NCBI RefSeq assembly: GCF_024623785.1
Contig: NZ_JANKBZ010000034.1
Location: 1 to 64,000, forward strand
Length of the DNA stretch: 64,000 nucleotides
DNA from: Archangium lipolyticum
Lineage (GTDB): Bacteria > Myxococcota > Myxococcia > Myxococcales > Myxococcaceae
Direction: 5' to 3'
Both the position numbers and the translations under genes were made by a program. Positions 34,220-44,931 of the stretch are shown piece by piece (position 1 is the first letter of the stretch; each line of letters starts with the position of its first letter). The notes beneath the pieces were generated by a model, which did no database searches, was not told the origin of the DNA, and was given only the letters and a program-made list of their open reading frames with translations.

Positions 34220-36598
34220 TCACTCCGCCTTCAGGCCTTCCACCGGCTCCACGCTGCTCGCCTTGAGCGCGGGATAGATGGATGCCAGGTAGGTGACGAG
34301 TACCGCGATGACCACCGACAGCGCGGTCTGAAGGGGTTCGATCTTCACCGGCAGCGCCGGGATGTAATAGACGGACGGATCCAGCTTGATGCCCACCTTC
34401 TCGATGAAGAGGCACCAGCCCAGGCCGGAGATGAGGCCCAGCAGGCCGCCCGCCACGCCAATCTGAAGGCCCTCGGCGAGGAAGATCTTCACGATGCCGC
34501 CGTCGGACACGCCGAGCGCCTTGAGCACGGCGATCTCCTTGCGCTTCTCCAGCACCAGCATGATGACCGTGGCCACGATGAGGCCGGCGGCCACCACGAT
34601 GATGATGGACAGGATGATGCCCATCACCAGCTTCTCGAGCCGGAGCGCGGAGAAGATGTTGCGGTGGATCTCTCCCCAGTCGCGGGCGCGGTAGGGGTAG
34701 CCGCCCAGCTCGCGCGACACGAGGCTCGCGATGCGCCGGGCATCATCCACGTCCAGCACCTTCAGCTCGATGCCGCTGGGGCCATCCGTGCCGAAGAGCT
34801 TCTGCGCCTCACCCAGGAGGATGTAGGCGAACTTGGCATCGTACTCGTACATGCCCGAGTAGAAGATGCCGGCCACGCGGAAGGCCCGGCTCTTGGGGAT
34901 GAGGCCCGCGGGGCCCAGCTCTGCGCCCTGCGGGGAGATGACGTTCACCCGGTCCCCCACCACCACGCGCAGGATGGTGGCCAGCTCACGGCCGAGCACG
35001 ATACCGGGCAGCACCTTCTCCTGGGCGCTCTTGGTGCTCTTGCCGATGATGGGATCGTCGGACTCCTCCTCCTCCTCTTCCTGCTTCTGGGAGGACTCGG
35101 TGCCGAAGCCCAGCGAGCGCCGGGGGGAGATCTTCTCGGGCGCCTGGAGGTAGTCCAGCTCGCCACCCGGCAGCATGTTCTTGCGCAGATCCAACACCGA
35201 GCCCACGGTGTCCGGGTCGATGCCCTTGAGCACGATGCCCTGCACCTCGTCGCCCTCGCCGAGCACCATGACGGGGTTGTCGATGGACGGCGTCTGGCCC
35301 ACCACGCCGGGCACCTTGGCGATCTGCTCCATCAGCCGCTTGTACTCGGACAGGTTGCCCGCGTACTTGGACACCACCACGTGCGAGTGGGCCCCGAGGA
35401 TCTTCTGCTGGAGGTCCACCTCGAAGCCACTCATCACCGACAGCACGATGATGAGCGCCATCACGCCCACGCCCACGCCGCCCACGGACAGCGCCGTCAT
35501 CATCATGGTGGGCGACTGCTCGCGCAGCTTGAGGTTGTTGAGCGCGGACGCGGCGGCCAGCGGATCCTTCATGCCGAGCGCGCGGATGCGGGTGCGCTCC
35601 ACGGCGGCCTCCACCGCGCGGATGATGCCGTAGACGATGAGCGGCGGGACGATGCCGAACATCAGCACCGCCAACGTGCCCAGCAGCAGCGAGGGGCGGA
35701 ACACGCCCACGTGCCGGCGAGCCACGAACAGCTCGAAGCCGAGCTTCAGGTCCACGCGCCCGCTGCCCGCGGCGATGAAGCCCGTGTTGATGCCCAGCAC
35801 CAGCATCAGCACCAGCAGCGAGAAGACGAGCCAGTAGCCGATCACCGGACGGCCGAGCATGTCCGCCAGGTACGTCACCTCGCGCAGCCGGTAGCCCAGC
35901 GACATCTGGAGGTCCGGCAGCTGCTCGATGAGCGTCAGCAGCACGGGCACGGGCAGGCCGAAGTAGATGACACCGATGGTGGCCTCGGGCATGGCGAGCC
36001 GCCGCGCACGCGAGGCCCCCACGAAGCCGCTCCCGAAGGCCACGAGCGACGAGACGATCAACGAGATGGCGAAGGCCCCCGTCGGCGGCAGCCCACCCTC
36101 CCCTTCCGATCCCGCGCCGCCCCCACTGGACAGGAACGTCTGCAGGAGGATGAGCACCAGCTCCGCGAGCAGGATGCCCCCGCCGTAGGCGCCCAGGGTG
36201 CTCCAGTAGAAGTCGCGGTACTGGGCCAGCCGCGGGTAGAGCTCCGCTCCGGCGGCCGGGCTCGGCCCCTCGGAGGAGGCCGGAGCACGCCGGATGCCGG
36301 CGGCGATGATCGCCCAGCCCACCAGCCAGGCGGCCGCACCGGACAGGAGGAACTGCGTGCCGGAGACGTTCACCGAGGAGCGCAGGGCGGTGGACTGCAC
36401 CGCCGTCAGCCCCAGCGCCTGCAACGTCTGCAGGAGCCCGCCCCAGGCGAGCGCCGACATCCCCAGCACGCCGCCGACACGCGCCCAGGCGTCGGACTTG
36501 GTGATGGCCACGCCGAGCAGCACGGCCCCCACGAGCGCCACGAAGGCGCCGCTCCAGATGAAGCTCCAGCGGTAGACGGTCTGCCGTTCGGCGTTCAC
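34220..36598 (-). CDS. LolC/LolE-type permease of double length
   Basis: A 792-residue permease, against about 400-415 for LolC or LolE. The C-terminal part looks standard: VGGVGVGVMALIIVLSVMSGFE as the first family helix, a periplasmic domain starting ILGAHSHVVVS, and three final helices with LEKRKEIAVLKALG and PALKASSVEPVEGLKAE. The first 350 residues add about seven membrane helices not present in E. coli LolC/E, including FELFVARRHVGVF, which resembles the normal LolC/E N-terminus. An acidic run (QEEEEEESDD, near residue 508) lies in the periplasmic domain. No second LolC/E gene is present here, so it may act as a homodimer. Confidence 0.85.
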   Translation of the reverse strand: MNAERQTVYRWSFIWSGAFVALVGAVLLGVAITKSDAWARVGGVLGMSALAWGGLLQTLQALGLTAVQSTALRSSVNVSGTQFLLSGAAAWLVGWAIIAAGIRRAPASSEGPSPAAGAELYPRLAQYRDFYWSTLGAYGGGILLAELVLILLQTFLSSGGGAGSEGEGGLPPTGAFAISLIVSSLVAFGSGFVGASRARRLAMPEATIGVIYFGLPVPVLLTLIEQLPDLQMSLGYRLREVTYLADMLGRPVIGYWLVFSLLVLMLVLGINTGFIAAGSGRVDLKLGFELFVARRHVGVFRPSLLLGTLAVLMFGIVPPLIVYGIIRAVEAAVERTRIRALGMKDPLAAASALNNLKLREQSPTMMMTALSVGGVGVGVMALIIVLSVMSGFEVDLQQKILGAHSHVVVSKYAGNLSEYKRLMEQIAKVPGVVGQTPSIDNPVMVLGEGDEVQGIVLKGIDPDTVGSVLDLRKNMLPGGELDYLQAPEKISPRRSLGFGTESSQKQEEEEEESDDPIIGKSTKSAQEKVLPGIVLGRELATILRVVVGDRVNVISPQGAELGPAGLIPKSRAFRVAGIFYSGMYEYDAKFAYILLGEAQKLFGTDGPSGIELKVLDVDDARRIASLVSRELGGYPYRARDWGEIHRNIFSALRLEKLVMGIILSIIIVVAAGLIVATVIMLVLEKRKEIAVLKALGVSDGGIVKIFLAEGLQIGVAGGLLGLISGLGWCLFIEKVGIKLDPSVYYIPALPVKIEPLQTALSVVIAVLVTYLASIYPALKASSVEPVEGLKAE

Positions 36599-36610
36599 GA
36601 GGTTTCCTGC

Positions 36611-38155
<1,545 letters not shown>

Positions 38156-38372
38156 GGGGCATCCCGTAAGGGCGCGGCACCGTAGCCAAGCGCACCCCGG
38201 GACGCAACGAATGGGTAAGGCGGATGTTCCCGGCGGGCATTCCCCCGAGGGGCAGGGGAAGTCAGGTCGGGCCCGGGGATGTGACCTCTCAAGTCATCTC
38301 ACGCCTGACCGGAGCAGGCTGCGGGGCGTCTCGGGCCGCGTGCTACCCTCCCGTGGGGAGGAGGGAAGCTGC

Positions 38373-38591
38373 ATGCCTGGACGTATCGCACTCATACCCG
38401 CCCTGCTACTGCTCGTCATCGGGACAGGATGCCCTCATGACTGGATGATCGGTGGCACCATGGATGAGGCGCTGCAGAAGGACCTCCAAGAGGAGCGTGA
38501 GGCGCGGAAGGAGTGCCCTCCCCACCTGCCGCGCCGGCAGGAATGCTACGGCCCCAATGGGCAACCTCCATGTCGCTGGATATGCGAGTGA
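38373..38591 (+). CDS. Small Cys-containing lipoprotein
   Basis: A 72-residue protein with a signal peptide MPGRIALIPALLLLVIGTGC, where the last Cys is the probable lipidation site. The mature peptide is charged and has four further Cys (KECPPHL, QECYG, PPCRWIC), suggesting two disulphides. GGAGGAGGG precedes the ATG. The stop codon overlaps the start region of the next Cys-rich gene, so the pair is probably coupled. No family recognised. Confidence 0.65.
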   Translation: MPGRIALIPALLLLVIGTGCPHDWMIGGTMDEALQKDLQEEREARKECPPHLPRRQECYGPNGQPPCRWICE

Positions 38592-39466
38592 GTTGGAAAC
38601 GAGCCGCCGGCATCATCGCGGGACTGCTGCTGCCCTTGCCGCTCGTACTCACCCTCTACGCCGCGACTTCCTGGACACACTGGCCCGCCTTCTCACCTGG
38701 AACGGACGTCAGCCCGATCCTGCCCCCAGACGAGCGTCGACAGCTCCAGACCTTCGAGAAGCACTGCACCCAACGCGAGGACTGTGAGCCACCCCTCGGG
38801 TGCCTCGAGATCTACACGGGAGGGCCCCGCTTCTGCGTCGCCAGTGAGTGCCAGTCGGATTCACAGTGCGAGGAGGGCTTCACCTGCCAAACACGCCCCA
38901 CCCTGGACAATGGCCCACGGGTGCGGCGATGTGCCGTCATCGGTACGCGCCAGGAGGGACAACCCTGTGTCTCCAGCGCGGACACGCGGGAAGAGGCCTG
39001 TGCTCAGGGGCTCATCTGCAACGGTGTCTGTGGCAGACCCTGCGTATTGGAAGACCCCACGAGTTGTCCGGACGGCCTTGCTTGCCGCAATGGCTCCGAT
39101 GGTCCCTCTTGCCGACCCCACTGCAAGGACAGGGAGTGCCCCGAAGGGCAGGAGTGCATCCACCACGACGACGAACTCCCCATGTGTGCGGTTCTCCGGG
39201 GAAACAACTGTCAGCGAACGACCTGCCCCGAAGGACGCGAGTGCCAGGTCCGTTATCAGCTCGGAGGGCAGCGGCCCACTGTCGACATGGAGTGCGTGGT
39301 GCCCTGCGGCAAGGACAAATCCCCGTGCCCGGACGGACTCGTTTGTGACTTTGGCGCCTGCCGCCAGCGGTGCAACCCGAACGGGCCAGATACATGCGGC
39401 CCGAACAACACGTGTGGCTACCTTCCCGTCGAAGAGTCGTGGCTGTGCTTTCCGAGGTACGACTGA
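38582..39466 (+). CDS. Cys-rich secreted or membrane-anchored protein
   Basis: A protein of about 294 residues with an N-terminal hydrophobic segment (AAGIIAGLLLPLPLVLTLYAA) followed by a mature domain with 32 Cys by my count. They recur as units such as CxxxxxCPxGLxC (CPDGLACRNG, CPEGQECIHH, CPEGRECQVR, CPDGLVCDFG), which resemble small disulphide-knot modules. The likely location is the periplasm or cell surface. ATG 38582 overlaps the previous gene by 10 bases; GTG 38588 would give a GTGA overlap and ATG 38570 is longer. Function unknown. Confidence 0.75.
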   Translation: MRVSWKRAAGIIAGLLLPLPLVLTLYAATSWTHWPAFSPGTDVSPILPPDERRQLQTFEKHCTQREDCEPPLGCLEIYTGGPRFCVASECQSDSQCEEGFTCQTRPTLDNGPRVRRCAVIGTRQEGQPCVSSADTREEACAQGLICNGVCGRPCVLEDPTSCPDGLACRNGSDGPSCRPHCKDRECPEGQECIHHDDELPMCAVLRGNNCQRTTCPEGRECQVRYQLGGQRPTVDMECVVPCGKDKSPCPDGLVCDFGACRQRCNPNGPDTCGPNNTCGYLPVEESWLCFPRYD

Positions 39467-39501
39467 CGGGCTCCTGGTGTCTCAGGAGCCCCCCTCGCGG
39501 C

Positions 39502-39885
39502 TCAGGGCGCGGACATGATGAGGAAGGCGCCCACCGCCGCCGCGATGAGCAGCGGGATGAGCACCTCCACCGGCAGCCGGTACTGCGCGTGCGTCAGGTG
39601 CAGCCGCTTCAGCCCGAAGCGCCGCTGCCGCTTCAACCGCGTCATCACCATCGAGGCCAGCGCCGGCGGAGCCTGCTCCTTCTCCACCTTCCGCAGCCTC
39701 AACACGGTGCTCGAGTAGCTCTGCCAGCCCTTCTGGCACTCGCCGCACCCTTCCAGGTGCGAGCGCACCGCCTGCTCCTTCTCGGCCGAGAGTTCCTCGT
39801 CGGCGAGCGCGATGAACAGGGCCTTGGTCTCGCGGTGGCTGAGCTGTGCTGACATGTCCCGGAGTCTCCGCTGAAAACCGTTCAT
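39502..39885 (-). CDS. Zinc-finger anti-sigma factor
   Basis: A 127-residue protein with a zinc-binding anti-sigma (ZAS) motif HLEGCGEC (H-x3-C-x2-C) near residues 43-50 and one C-terminal membrane helix (VEVLIPLLIAAAVGAFLI). The likely role is to hold the upstream ECF sigma factor at the membrane until a signal releases it. The ATG overlaps the sigma stop as ATGA. ATG 39855, ten residues in, is an alternative start. Confidence 0.88.
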   Translation of the reverse strand: MNGFQRRLRDMSAQLSHRETKALFIALADEELSAEKEQAVRSHLEGCGECQKGWQSYSSTVLRLRKVEKEQAPPALASMVMTRLKRQRRFGLKRLHLTHAQYRLPVEVLIPLLIAAAVGAFLIMSAP

Positions 39886-40517
39886 TCCTCAAGCCGTCCC
39901 AGGAGATCCCCCAGCTTCTCCCGCGCCCGGTGGAGCCGGCTCTTCACGGTTCCCAACGCCAGCTCGGTGATGTCGACGATCTCCTCGTACGACAAACCCT
40001 CGATGTCCCTCAGCGCCACCAGCATCCGCGCGTCCGGCTCCAGCTTCGAGATGGCCCACTGCACCCGCGCCTGCTCCCGTGCCGACTCCAACGCCGCGTC
40101 CGGCCCCGGCTGTGCCCCCAACGCCTCCGCCAGCGCCCCCTCGCTCTGCTCGCCGTACTCCTCCGACCGTCCCCTCCCCCGCCGCTTCAGGTACTTCAGC
40201 CGGTTGATGCAGTGGTTCTTTCCAATGCGGAACAGCCACGTAGACAGCTTCGCGTCCTCCCGGAACCTCGACAGGTTCTGGTGGGCGCTCACGAAGATGT
40301 CCTGCACCACGTCGTTCGCCTCCTCGCGATCCCCCAGCATCCGCACGCAGAAGTCGTAGAGCCGGTCCTGGTTGGCCCGCACCAGCGCCTCGAAGGCCTC
40401 CGGCTCACCCCGCCTCAGCCGCGCCAGCAGCAGGCGCTCCTCGCGCGCGGCGGCCTCGGACTCGCCAGTCACCGGCCTCCCCTCCAGCTCCATCCCGAGC
40501 ACCTCGCTCGAAGACAC
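39882..40517 (-). CDS. RpoE-type ECF sigma factor
   Basis: A 211-residue sigma factor. Region 2 contains DRLYDFCVRMLGDREEANDVVQDIF and the DNA-melting LSTWLFRIGKNHCINRLK. Region 4 contains LRDIEGLSYEEIVDITELALGTVKSRLHRAREKL. A 20-residue variable stretch precedes region 2. The gene is coupled by a four-base overlap to the anti-sigma gene, so it probably controls its own operon. The signal is unknown; envelope stress is plausible given the context. Confidence 0.93.
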   Translation of the reverse strand: MSSSEVLGMELEGRPVTGESEAAAREERLLLARLRRGEPEAFEALVRANQDRLYDFCVRMLGDREEANDVVQDIFVSAHQNLSRFREDAKLSTWLFRIGKNHCINRLKYLKRRGRGRSEEYGEQSEGALAEALGAQPGPDAALESAREQARVQWAISKLEPDARMLVALRDIEGLSYEEIVDITELALGTVKSRLHRAREKLGDLLGRLEE

Positions 40518-40631
40518 CGGTGACCTCCCACGCGGCCTACACCGCGCGCTTCCATCCTACCCCACCCTCGGCTCCCCGTTCCGCGACCTTGGACAACGAG
40601 GTCGCGGAAAGGTTCCCACCGCGGTTTCGGA

Positions 40632-41751
40632 CTACTCGGGGATGTTGCGGTTGGGGTTCTTCACCCCCATCAGCTGGGCGGTGACGAACTCCTCCAGGGT
40701 ACCATCCAGCACCGCGTCCACGTTGCCCGTCTCCACGCCGGTACGCAGGTCCTTCACCATCCGGTAGGGCGCCAGCACGTAGGAGCGGATCTGCGAGCCG
40801 AAGGAGATGTCCTTCTTCTGCGCCTCGTCCGCCGCCTGCTCGGCCTCTCGCTTCTTCAGCTCCATCTCGTAGAGCCGGGCCCGGAGGATCTTGAACGCCA
40901 TGTCCTTGTTGGCCGACTGCGAGCGCTCCGTCTGACAGGTGATCAGGATGCCCGTGGGCAGGTGGCGCAGCTGCGCCGTCGACGAGGTCTTGTTGACCTT
41001 CTGACCGCCCGCGCCGCCGCCGCGGATGAACTTCAACTCGTAGTCCTTCTCCGGGATGTCGATCTTGATGGTGTCATCGACCTCCGGGTACACGTCCACC
41101 GAGGCGAACGCCGTCTGCCGGCGCGCGTTGGCGTCGAAGGGGCTGATGCGCACCAGCCGGTGCACGCCCACCTCCGCCTTGAGGTAGCCGTAGGCGAACT
41201 CGCCCTCGATGCGCAGCGAGACGTTCTTGAAGCCCGCCTCTTCACCCGGCACCGAGTCGTTGAGCTCGACCTTCCAGCCCTTCTGCTCGCAGTAGCGCGT
41301 GTACATGCGCATGAGCATCGCGGCCCAGTCCATCGCGTCCGTGCCACCCGCGCCCGCGTTGATGTCCATGAAGCAGTTGGACCGATCCTGCTCGCCCGAG
41401 AGCATCCGCGCCAGCTCCAGCTTGGAGACTTCCGTCTCGAGCGTGGTGAGCGAGTCCTCGGCCTCCTTCGCGCTGTCGGCGTCGTTGGCCTCGGCCGCCA
41501 GCTCGAAGAGCACCTGCGCGTCGTCCAGGCCGCGCAGCGTCCTCTCGAAGGAGTTCACGCTCGACTCCAGCGTGGACTTCTCCTTGAGCATCGCCTGAGC
41601 CTTGGTGTTGTCGTCCCAGAAGGTGGGGAGCGTGGATTCGCGCTCGATCAGCGCGATACGTGACCGCTTGCGGTCGAGGTCAAAGATGCCCCCGGAGCGC
41701 CAGCAGGCGCTCCCGAAGGCCGTTGATCTTCTCCATCGAGTCGTTCGCCAT
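40632..41751 (-). CDS. prfB: Peptide chain release factor 2, with programmed +1 frameshift
   Basis: RF2 releases peptides at UGA and UAA. Translation starts at ATG 41751 (GAGGA upstream) and reads 23 codons to CTT TGA C (41685-41679). Preceding it is CGGGGGCAT, the internal Shine-Dalgarno-like element. A +1 shift onto GAC (41681-41679) then gives the remaining 349 residues, for 372 in all. The main frame has the UGA-recognition tripeptide SPF in [11 protein letters not shown] and the catalytic GGQ in [14 protein letters not shown]. This matches the autoregulatory frameshift in E. coli prfB. Confidence 0.95.
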
Positions 41752-41803
41752 GTGTGTCCTCAGTGTGCGGCGGGCAGTCCCCGCGCGCGATTGCCGAAGC
41801 TTC

Positions 41804-43108
41804 TTAGGAAGCCTTCAGGGAAGAAGCCAGCGCGTCCGGAGCACGAGCCGCCGCCGGAGCCCGGCCCAGTCTCAGCGCCCCGGCCATGCCCACCGAGATG
41901 GGCAGGATGAACGCGATGAGGCGCCAGTTGTCCTGGTCGAACATCGGCAGCGCCTTGAGCACCAGGCCCAGCACGCCCAGCCCGGCCAGCGCCAGCCACA
42001 GGCGCCGCAGCCGCTCGGGCGCCCGCGCCGAGCCGAAGATCATCTGGATGCCCAGCGGCAGCGCCAGCAACGTGAGCGGGTTGGCCAGGAAGAGGTTCTC
42101 ATTGCGGTGCGTCACCGTGTGCTCGGTGAACACCCACATGATGAACAAGGCAAAACCCGGAATCCCGAGCACCAGGCCCACCAGGACGTTCTGCAGGCCA
42201 AGCAGGATGCGAGGCGCCCGGGCTCCGCTCCGCCGGCTCCAGAGGGACAAACCGACCGCGCCACCGCCGAACACGAGGCCCAGCACCAGCAGCACCGGCC
42301 CGTACTTCGGCGGCTGCTCGGGTGTCTGGGGACGGCCCTGCGAGGCGTAGGAGGTCATGTTCCTCGCCACCAGCGGGTGCTTCTGCCCGTCCGCCCCCAC
42401 CACCTGCATCTCCGCCACCTGCCGCTCCAGCTCATCCGGGAGGAAGGCCTCCTGCCACCGGGTGATGGGCTGGTCGATCTCATCGTTCATCAGGAAATCG
42501 AGCAGCAGGCTCATGGGCGGACCCACCGCCGTGTAGCGGCGCACGTGGTCGCGCAGCGTCATCCGCCCGGGCGTGCTCATCGCCTGTTGGAGCTGCCCGC
42601 CCAGCACCTTGTCGATGCCATCGCGCAGCCGCGTCACGCAGTTGTCGCTGTAGTGCTGGTACAGGTAGTTGCGGTTCTCCGGCAGCACGTTCACCGCCAG
42701 CAGTCGCGCCAGCTCCACCTTCTGCGCCAACGACAGGTTCAGCTCCTGCAACCGCACGTCCCGGTTCAGCGACCGGTAGAAACGGAACGTGGCCCCGGGG
42801 CTCGCGTCGTCCACCCAGAACTCGAGCCGCCCCATCGCGTAGCGCAGCAGCATGGTCTGGTCGAAGGAGAACATCCCGTAGTTGTAGAGGCGCGCCTGCT
42901 GGGCCTTGTGGTCCTCCACCACCAGCGAGCCGTGCCCCCACCACGACGCCACGTCATCGCCCGGCCCGAAGGTGACCAGGTAGATGCTCAGGTCCTCGCC
43001 CCGGCTCTCGCCCGTCCCCCAGGGAGGCATCTCCTGGGCATGTGCCGGGTTGGCAGCCAGGAGGAGCAGGCCGAGCAGGCAGGTCAGCAATGGGGCAAGG
43101 CGGGGCAT
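41804..43108 (-). CDS. DUF4105 membrane protein
   Basis: A protein of about 434 residues with a signal peptide ending ...NPAHAQ. A periplasmic DUF4105 domain follows (about 35-270), with LYLVTF-like, ASWWGHGSLVV, NYGMFSFDQ and NYLYQHYSDNCVTRLRDGID segments that include conserved His and Cys of possible catalytic use. Four to five membrane helices fill the C-terminus. DUF4105 proteins are often annotated as periplasmic lipoprotein-processing or LNB-like enzymes. The role here is unknown. ATG 43123 is an alternative start. Confidence 0.8.
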   Translation of the reverse strand: MPRLAPLLTCLLGLLLLAANPAHAQEMPPWGTGESRGEDLSIYLVTFGPGDDVASWWGHGSLVVEDHKAQQARLYNYGMFSFDQTMLLRYAMGRLEFWVDDASPGATFRFYRSLNRDVRLQELNLSLAQKVELARLLAVNVLPENRNYLYQHYSDNCVTRLRDGIDKVLGGQLQQAMSTPGRMTLRDHVRRYTAVGPPMSLLLDFLMNDEIDQPITRWQEAFLPDELERQVAEMQVVGADGQKHPLVARNMTSYASQGRPQTPEQPPKYGPVLLVLGLVFGGGAVGLSLWSRRSGARAPRILLGLQNVLVGLVLGIPGFALFIMWVFTEHTVTHRNENLFLANPLTLLALPLGIQMIFGSARAPERLRRLWLALAGLGVLGLVLKALPMFDQDNWRLIAFILPISVGMAGALRLGRAPAAARAPDALASSLKAS

Positions 43109-43195
43109 TGTCCGTCCCAACAAACGAGGGCGGGCCTACCTATCATGCGTAACGCCCGACTCAACCCCATGTGTGACCGCCAGGTGAGGGGGCGT

Positions 43196-43447
43196 TCAGC
43201 TCACCTGGGCATGCGCCGCGTTGTCGACGATGGCCCTGGCTCCCTGGGCGTGGGCACAGTGGGCGCTGCAGTAGAACGTGTCGTTGGCTTCGATGCCGTG
43301 GCCCAGGATCTTGCAGCCGCACGTGTTGCAGATGGGGGCCAGCTTGTGGATGGCACACTCGAAGCAGTCGAAGGTGTGGGTCACTCCCGCGGTGACGACC
43401 TGAAAGGCCAGGTAGTACTCGTTGCCACAGACTTCGCACTGGGCCAT
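43196..43447 (-). CDS. Small Cys-rich metal-binding protein
   Basis: An 83-residue protein with paired cysteines: CEVC, CFEC, CNTCGC and CSAHC. The pattern CEVCG...HTFDCFECA...CxxCGC resembles small proteins annotated as prokaryotic metallothionein or zinc-ribbon proteins. It probably binds Zn or another soft metal in the cytoplasm. GAGGAGG lies seven bases before the ATG. It is divergent from a MarR regulator across 344 bp. Confidence 0.75.
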   Translation of the reverse strand: MAQCEVCGNEYYLAFQVVTAGVTHTFDCFECAIHKLAPICNTCGCKILGHGIEANDTFYCSAHCAHAQGARAIVDNAAHAQVS

Positions 43448-43791
43448 GGGAAACCTCCTCGAGGTGCGGCGCGCTGGATGCGCATCACTTGAGACGGAAA
43501 GTGGCTCCGCGCTCCCACCCGTGCCAGTGAGGGACGGCGGGCCACGCGCGGGCTCGCCAGGCCGCGCGGGAGGGCTGAGGAGCGCTCGGGCCCAGGACAA
43601 GCGCTGACCCGGCCTCGCCAGCGTCCCTTTTCGCCACAGTCCCCCCTCCTGGGGCGAAATGCCACACCCTCCGCGGTACGCACCTCCGAGGGGAGTGCAT
43701 CGGCACAGGCATTGCTTGCCCATCCAATCATCCACCGCGAATCCAGGCACGCCGACACGCGAGGCCCGACGGACGCAAGGAGACGGTAGCC
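43448..43791. promoter_or_regulatory. Divergent region, Cys-rich protein / MarR regulator
   Basis: No gene is seen. An inverted repeat TTTCGCC (43629-43635) and GGCGAAA (43653-43659) with a 17-base spacer lies near the middle. It could be an operator for the divergent MarR protein. Open frames on both strands look spurious. Confidence 0.35.
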
Positions 43792-44325
43792 ATGAAGGCA
43801 ATTGACGAGGCCGGCGTTCAATCCACCGCGGACGAGACCCCGAGGCCCCCCCTGGGCGAGGTGTTGGAGTTCATGCGCCTGTTGTGGGCCGTGGATCATC
43901 AGCTGAAATCGACCTCGAAGCTCATGGAGTCCAAGCTGGGACTGACGGGCCCTCAGCGGCTGGTGCTGCGGCTCGTGGGCCGGTACCCCGGCATCACCGC
44001 GGGCCAGCTGGCGCGAATCCTCCATGTCCACCCCAGCACGCTCACCGGCGTCATGAAGCGCCTGGAGAAGCGGGGCCACGTGGAGCGCACGGCGGATCCG
44101 CTCGACGCGCGCAAGGCGCGCTTCTCCCTCACCCAGGGAGGCCGTGCGCTGGATGTCCCCACCACCGGCACCGTGGAGGCCGCCGTGGAGCGCGCCCTCT
44201 CCCGCGTGCCGGAGGCCCAGCTCGTGGGTGCCCAGGACGTGCTCACCGCGCTCGCCGAGGAGCTGGGCGTCGGCAACGCCCCGCTCCGTCGAGAGCCCCC
44301 CCACCTCTCCCTCCGAGCCGGATGA
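43792..44325 (+). CDS. MarR-family transcriptional regulator
   Basis: A 177-residue regulator with a winged helix in which ITAGQLARILHVHPSTLTGVMKRLEKRGHVERTADPLDARKARF covers the recognition helix and the wing with the conserved D-x-R. AAGGAG lies nine bases before the ATG. Dimerising helices flank the domain. It is transcribed away from the small Cys-rich protein and may repress it. The ligand is unknown. Confidence 0.9.
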   Translation: MKAIDEAGVQSTADETPRPPLGEVLEFMRLLWAVDHQLKSTSKLMESKLGLTGPQRLVLRLVGRYPGITAGQLARILHVHPSTLTGVMKRLEKRGHVERTADPLDARKARFSLTQGGRALDVPTTGTVEAAVERALSRVPEAQLVGAQDVLTALAEELGVGNAPLRREPPHLSLRAG

Positions 44326-44343
44326 GCCCGGGCCCCCCGGGGC

Positions 44344-44868
44344 TCAGAAGGGCGGTCCGCGCACCTGCACGTCGACGCCACCGGCGTTGACGAAGACGGC
44401 GAACCGCCGCATGAGCTCCTCCCGCTGGGCCCCACTCAACCCACTCATCATGCGCCGCAGCTCCCGCGCATCCTCCTGCCTCCACCGCCGCGCCCGGCTG
44501 GCCTCGTCGATGAGGCGGTGTCCCTCCTGGAGCGACGCCATGCTCTCCGGCGAGGGCTCCGGTGGGGGTTCCCGCTTCGCCTCCACGTGCCGCGCGCCCA
44601 GCTCCTCGTCGAGGATGCGCGACAGCTCCGCCCGGAGCCACGCGGCATCGAGGCCACCTCCGGCAGGCGCGGCCACGGCACATTTCATCTGCTGGGGGGC
44701 GGAACCGAGCCGGGCCTCCAGCGCCGAGAGCTGCGCGCCCTGTCGCTCGAGCAAGGTGCGCAGCTCGTCATGCGTGTCCGGCGGGGCCGAGCCCCTGCCC
44801 ACGAGGAAGCCCAGGCCTCCTCCCAGCCCCAACGTCACCAGGAGCAACAGCTTCATCCGTGTCTGCAT
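44344..44868 (-). CDS. Periplasmic coiled-coil protein of unknown function
   Basis: A 174-residue protein from ATG 44868, with GGGAGG seven bases upstream. MKLLLLVTLGLGGGLGFLVGR forms a signal anchor. A short coiled coil (about 33-55) precedes a helical C-terminal half rich in Arg and Glu, with RMMSGLSGAQREELMRRFAVF near the end, which recalls heavy-metal sensor (CpxP-like) proteins but without the LTxxQ motif. It is the second gene after the secreted protein at 44932-45327. Confidence 0.6.
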   Translation of the reverse strand: MQTRMKLLLLVTLGLGGGLGFLVGRGSAPPDTHDELRTLLERQGAQLSALEARLGSAPQQMKCAVAAPAGGGLDAAWLRAELSRILDEELGARHVEAKREPPPEPSPESMASLQEGHRLIDEASRARRWRQEDARELRRMMSGLSGAQREELMRRFAVFVNAGGVDVQVRGPPF

Positions 44869-44931
44869 GGGCAATGACCTCCCGGCTTCAGGGAGGGCGC
44901 GGCCACGAGGACCGCGCGCCTCCACGCTGGC

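Noticed and set aside
41679-41751. prfB as a pseudogene because of an early TGA
   Set aside because: The exact CTT TGA C with an upstream G-rich element is the known programmed frameshift.
43485-43727. An 80-residue minus-strand frame in the MarR gap
   Set aside because: Trp/Arg/Pro-rich composition with no ribosome site or family resemblance.
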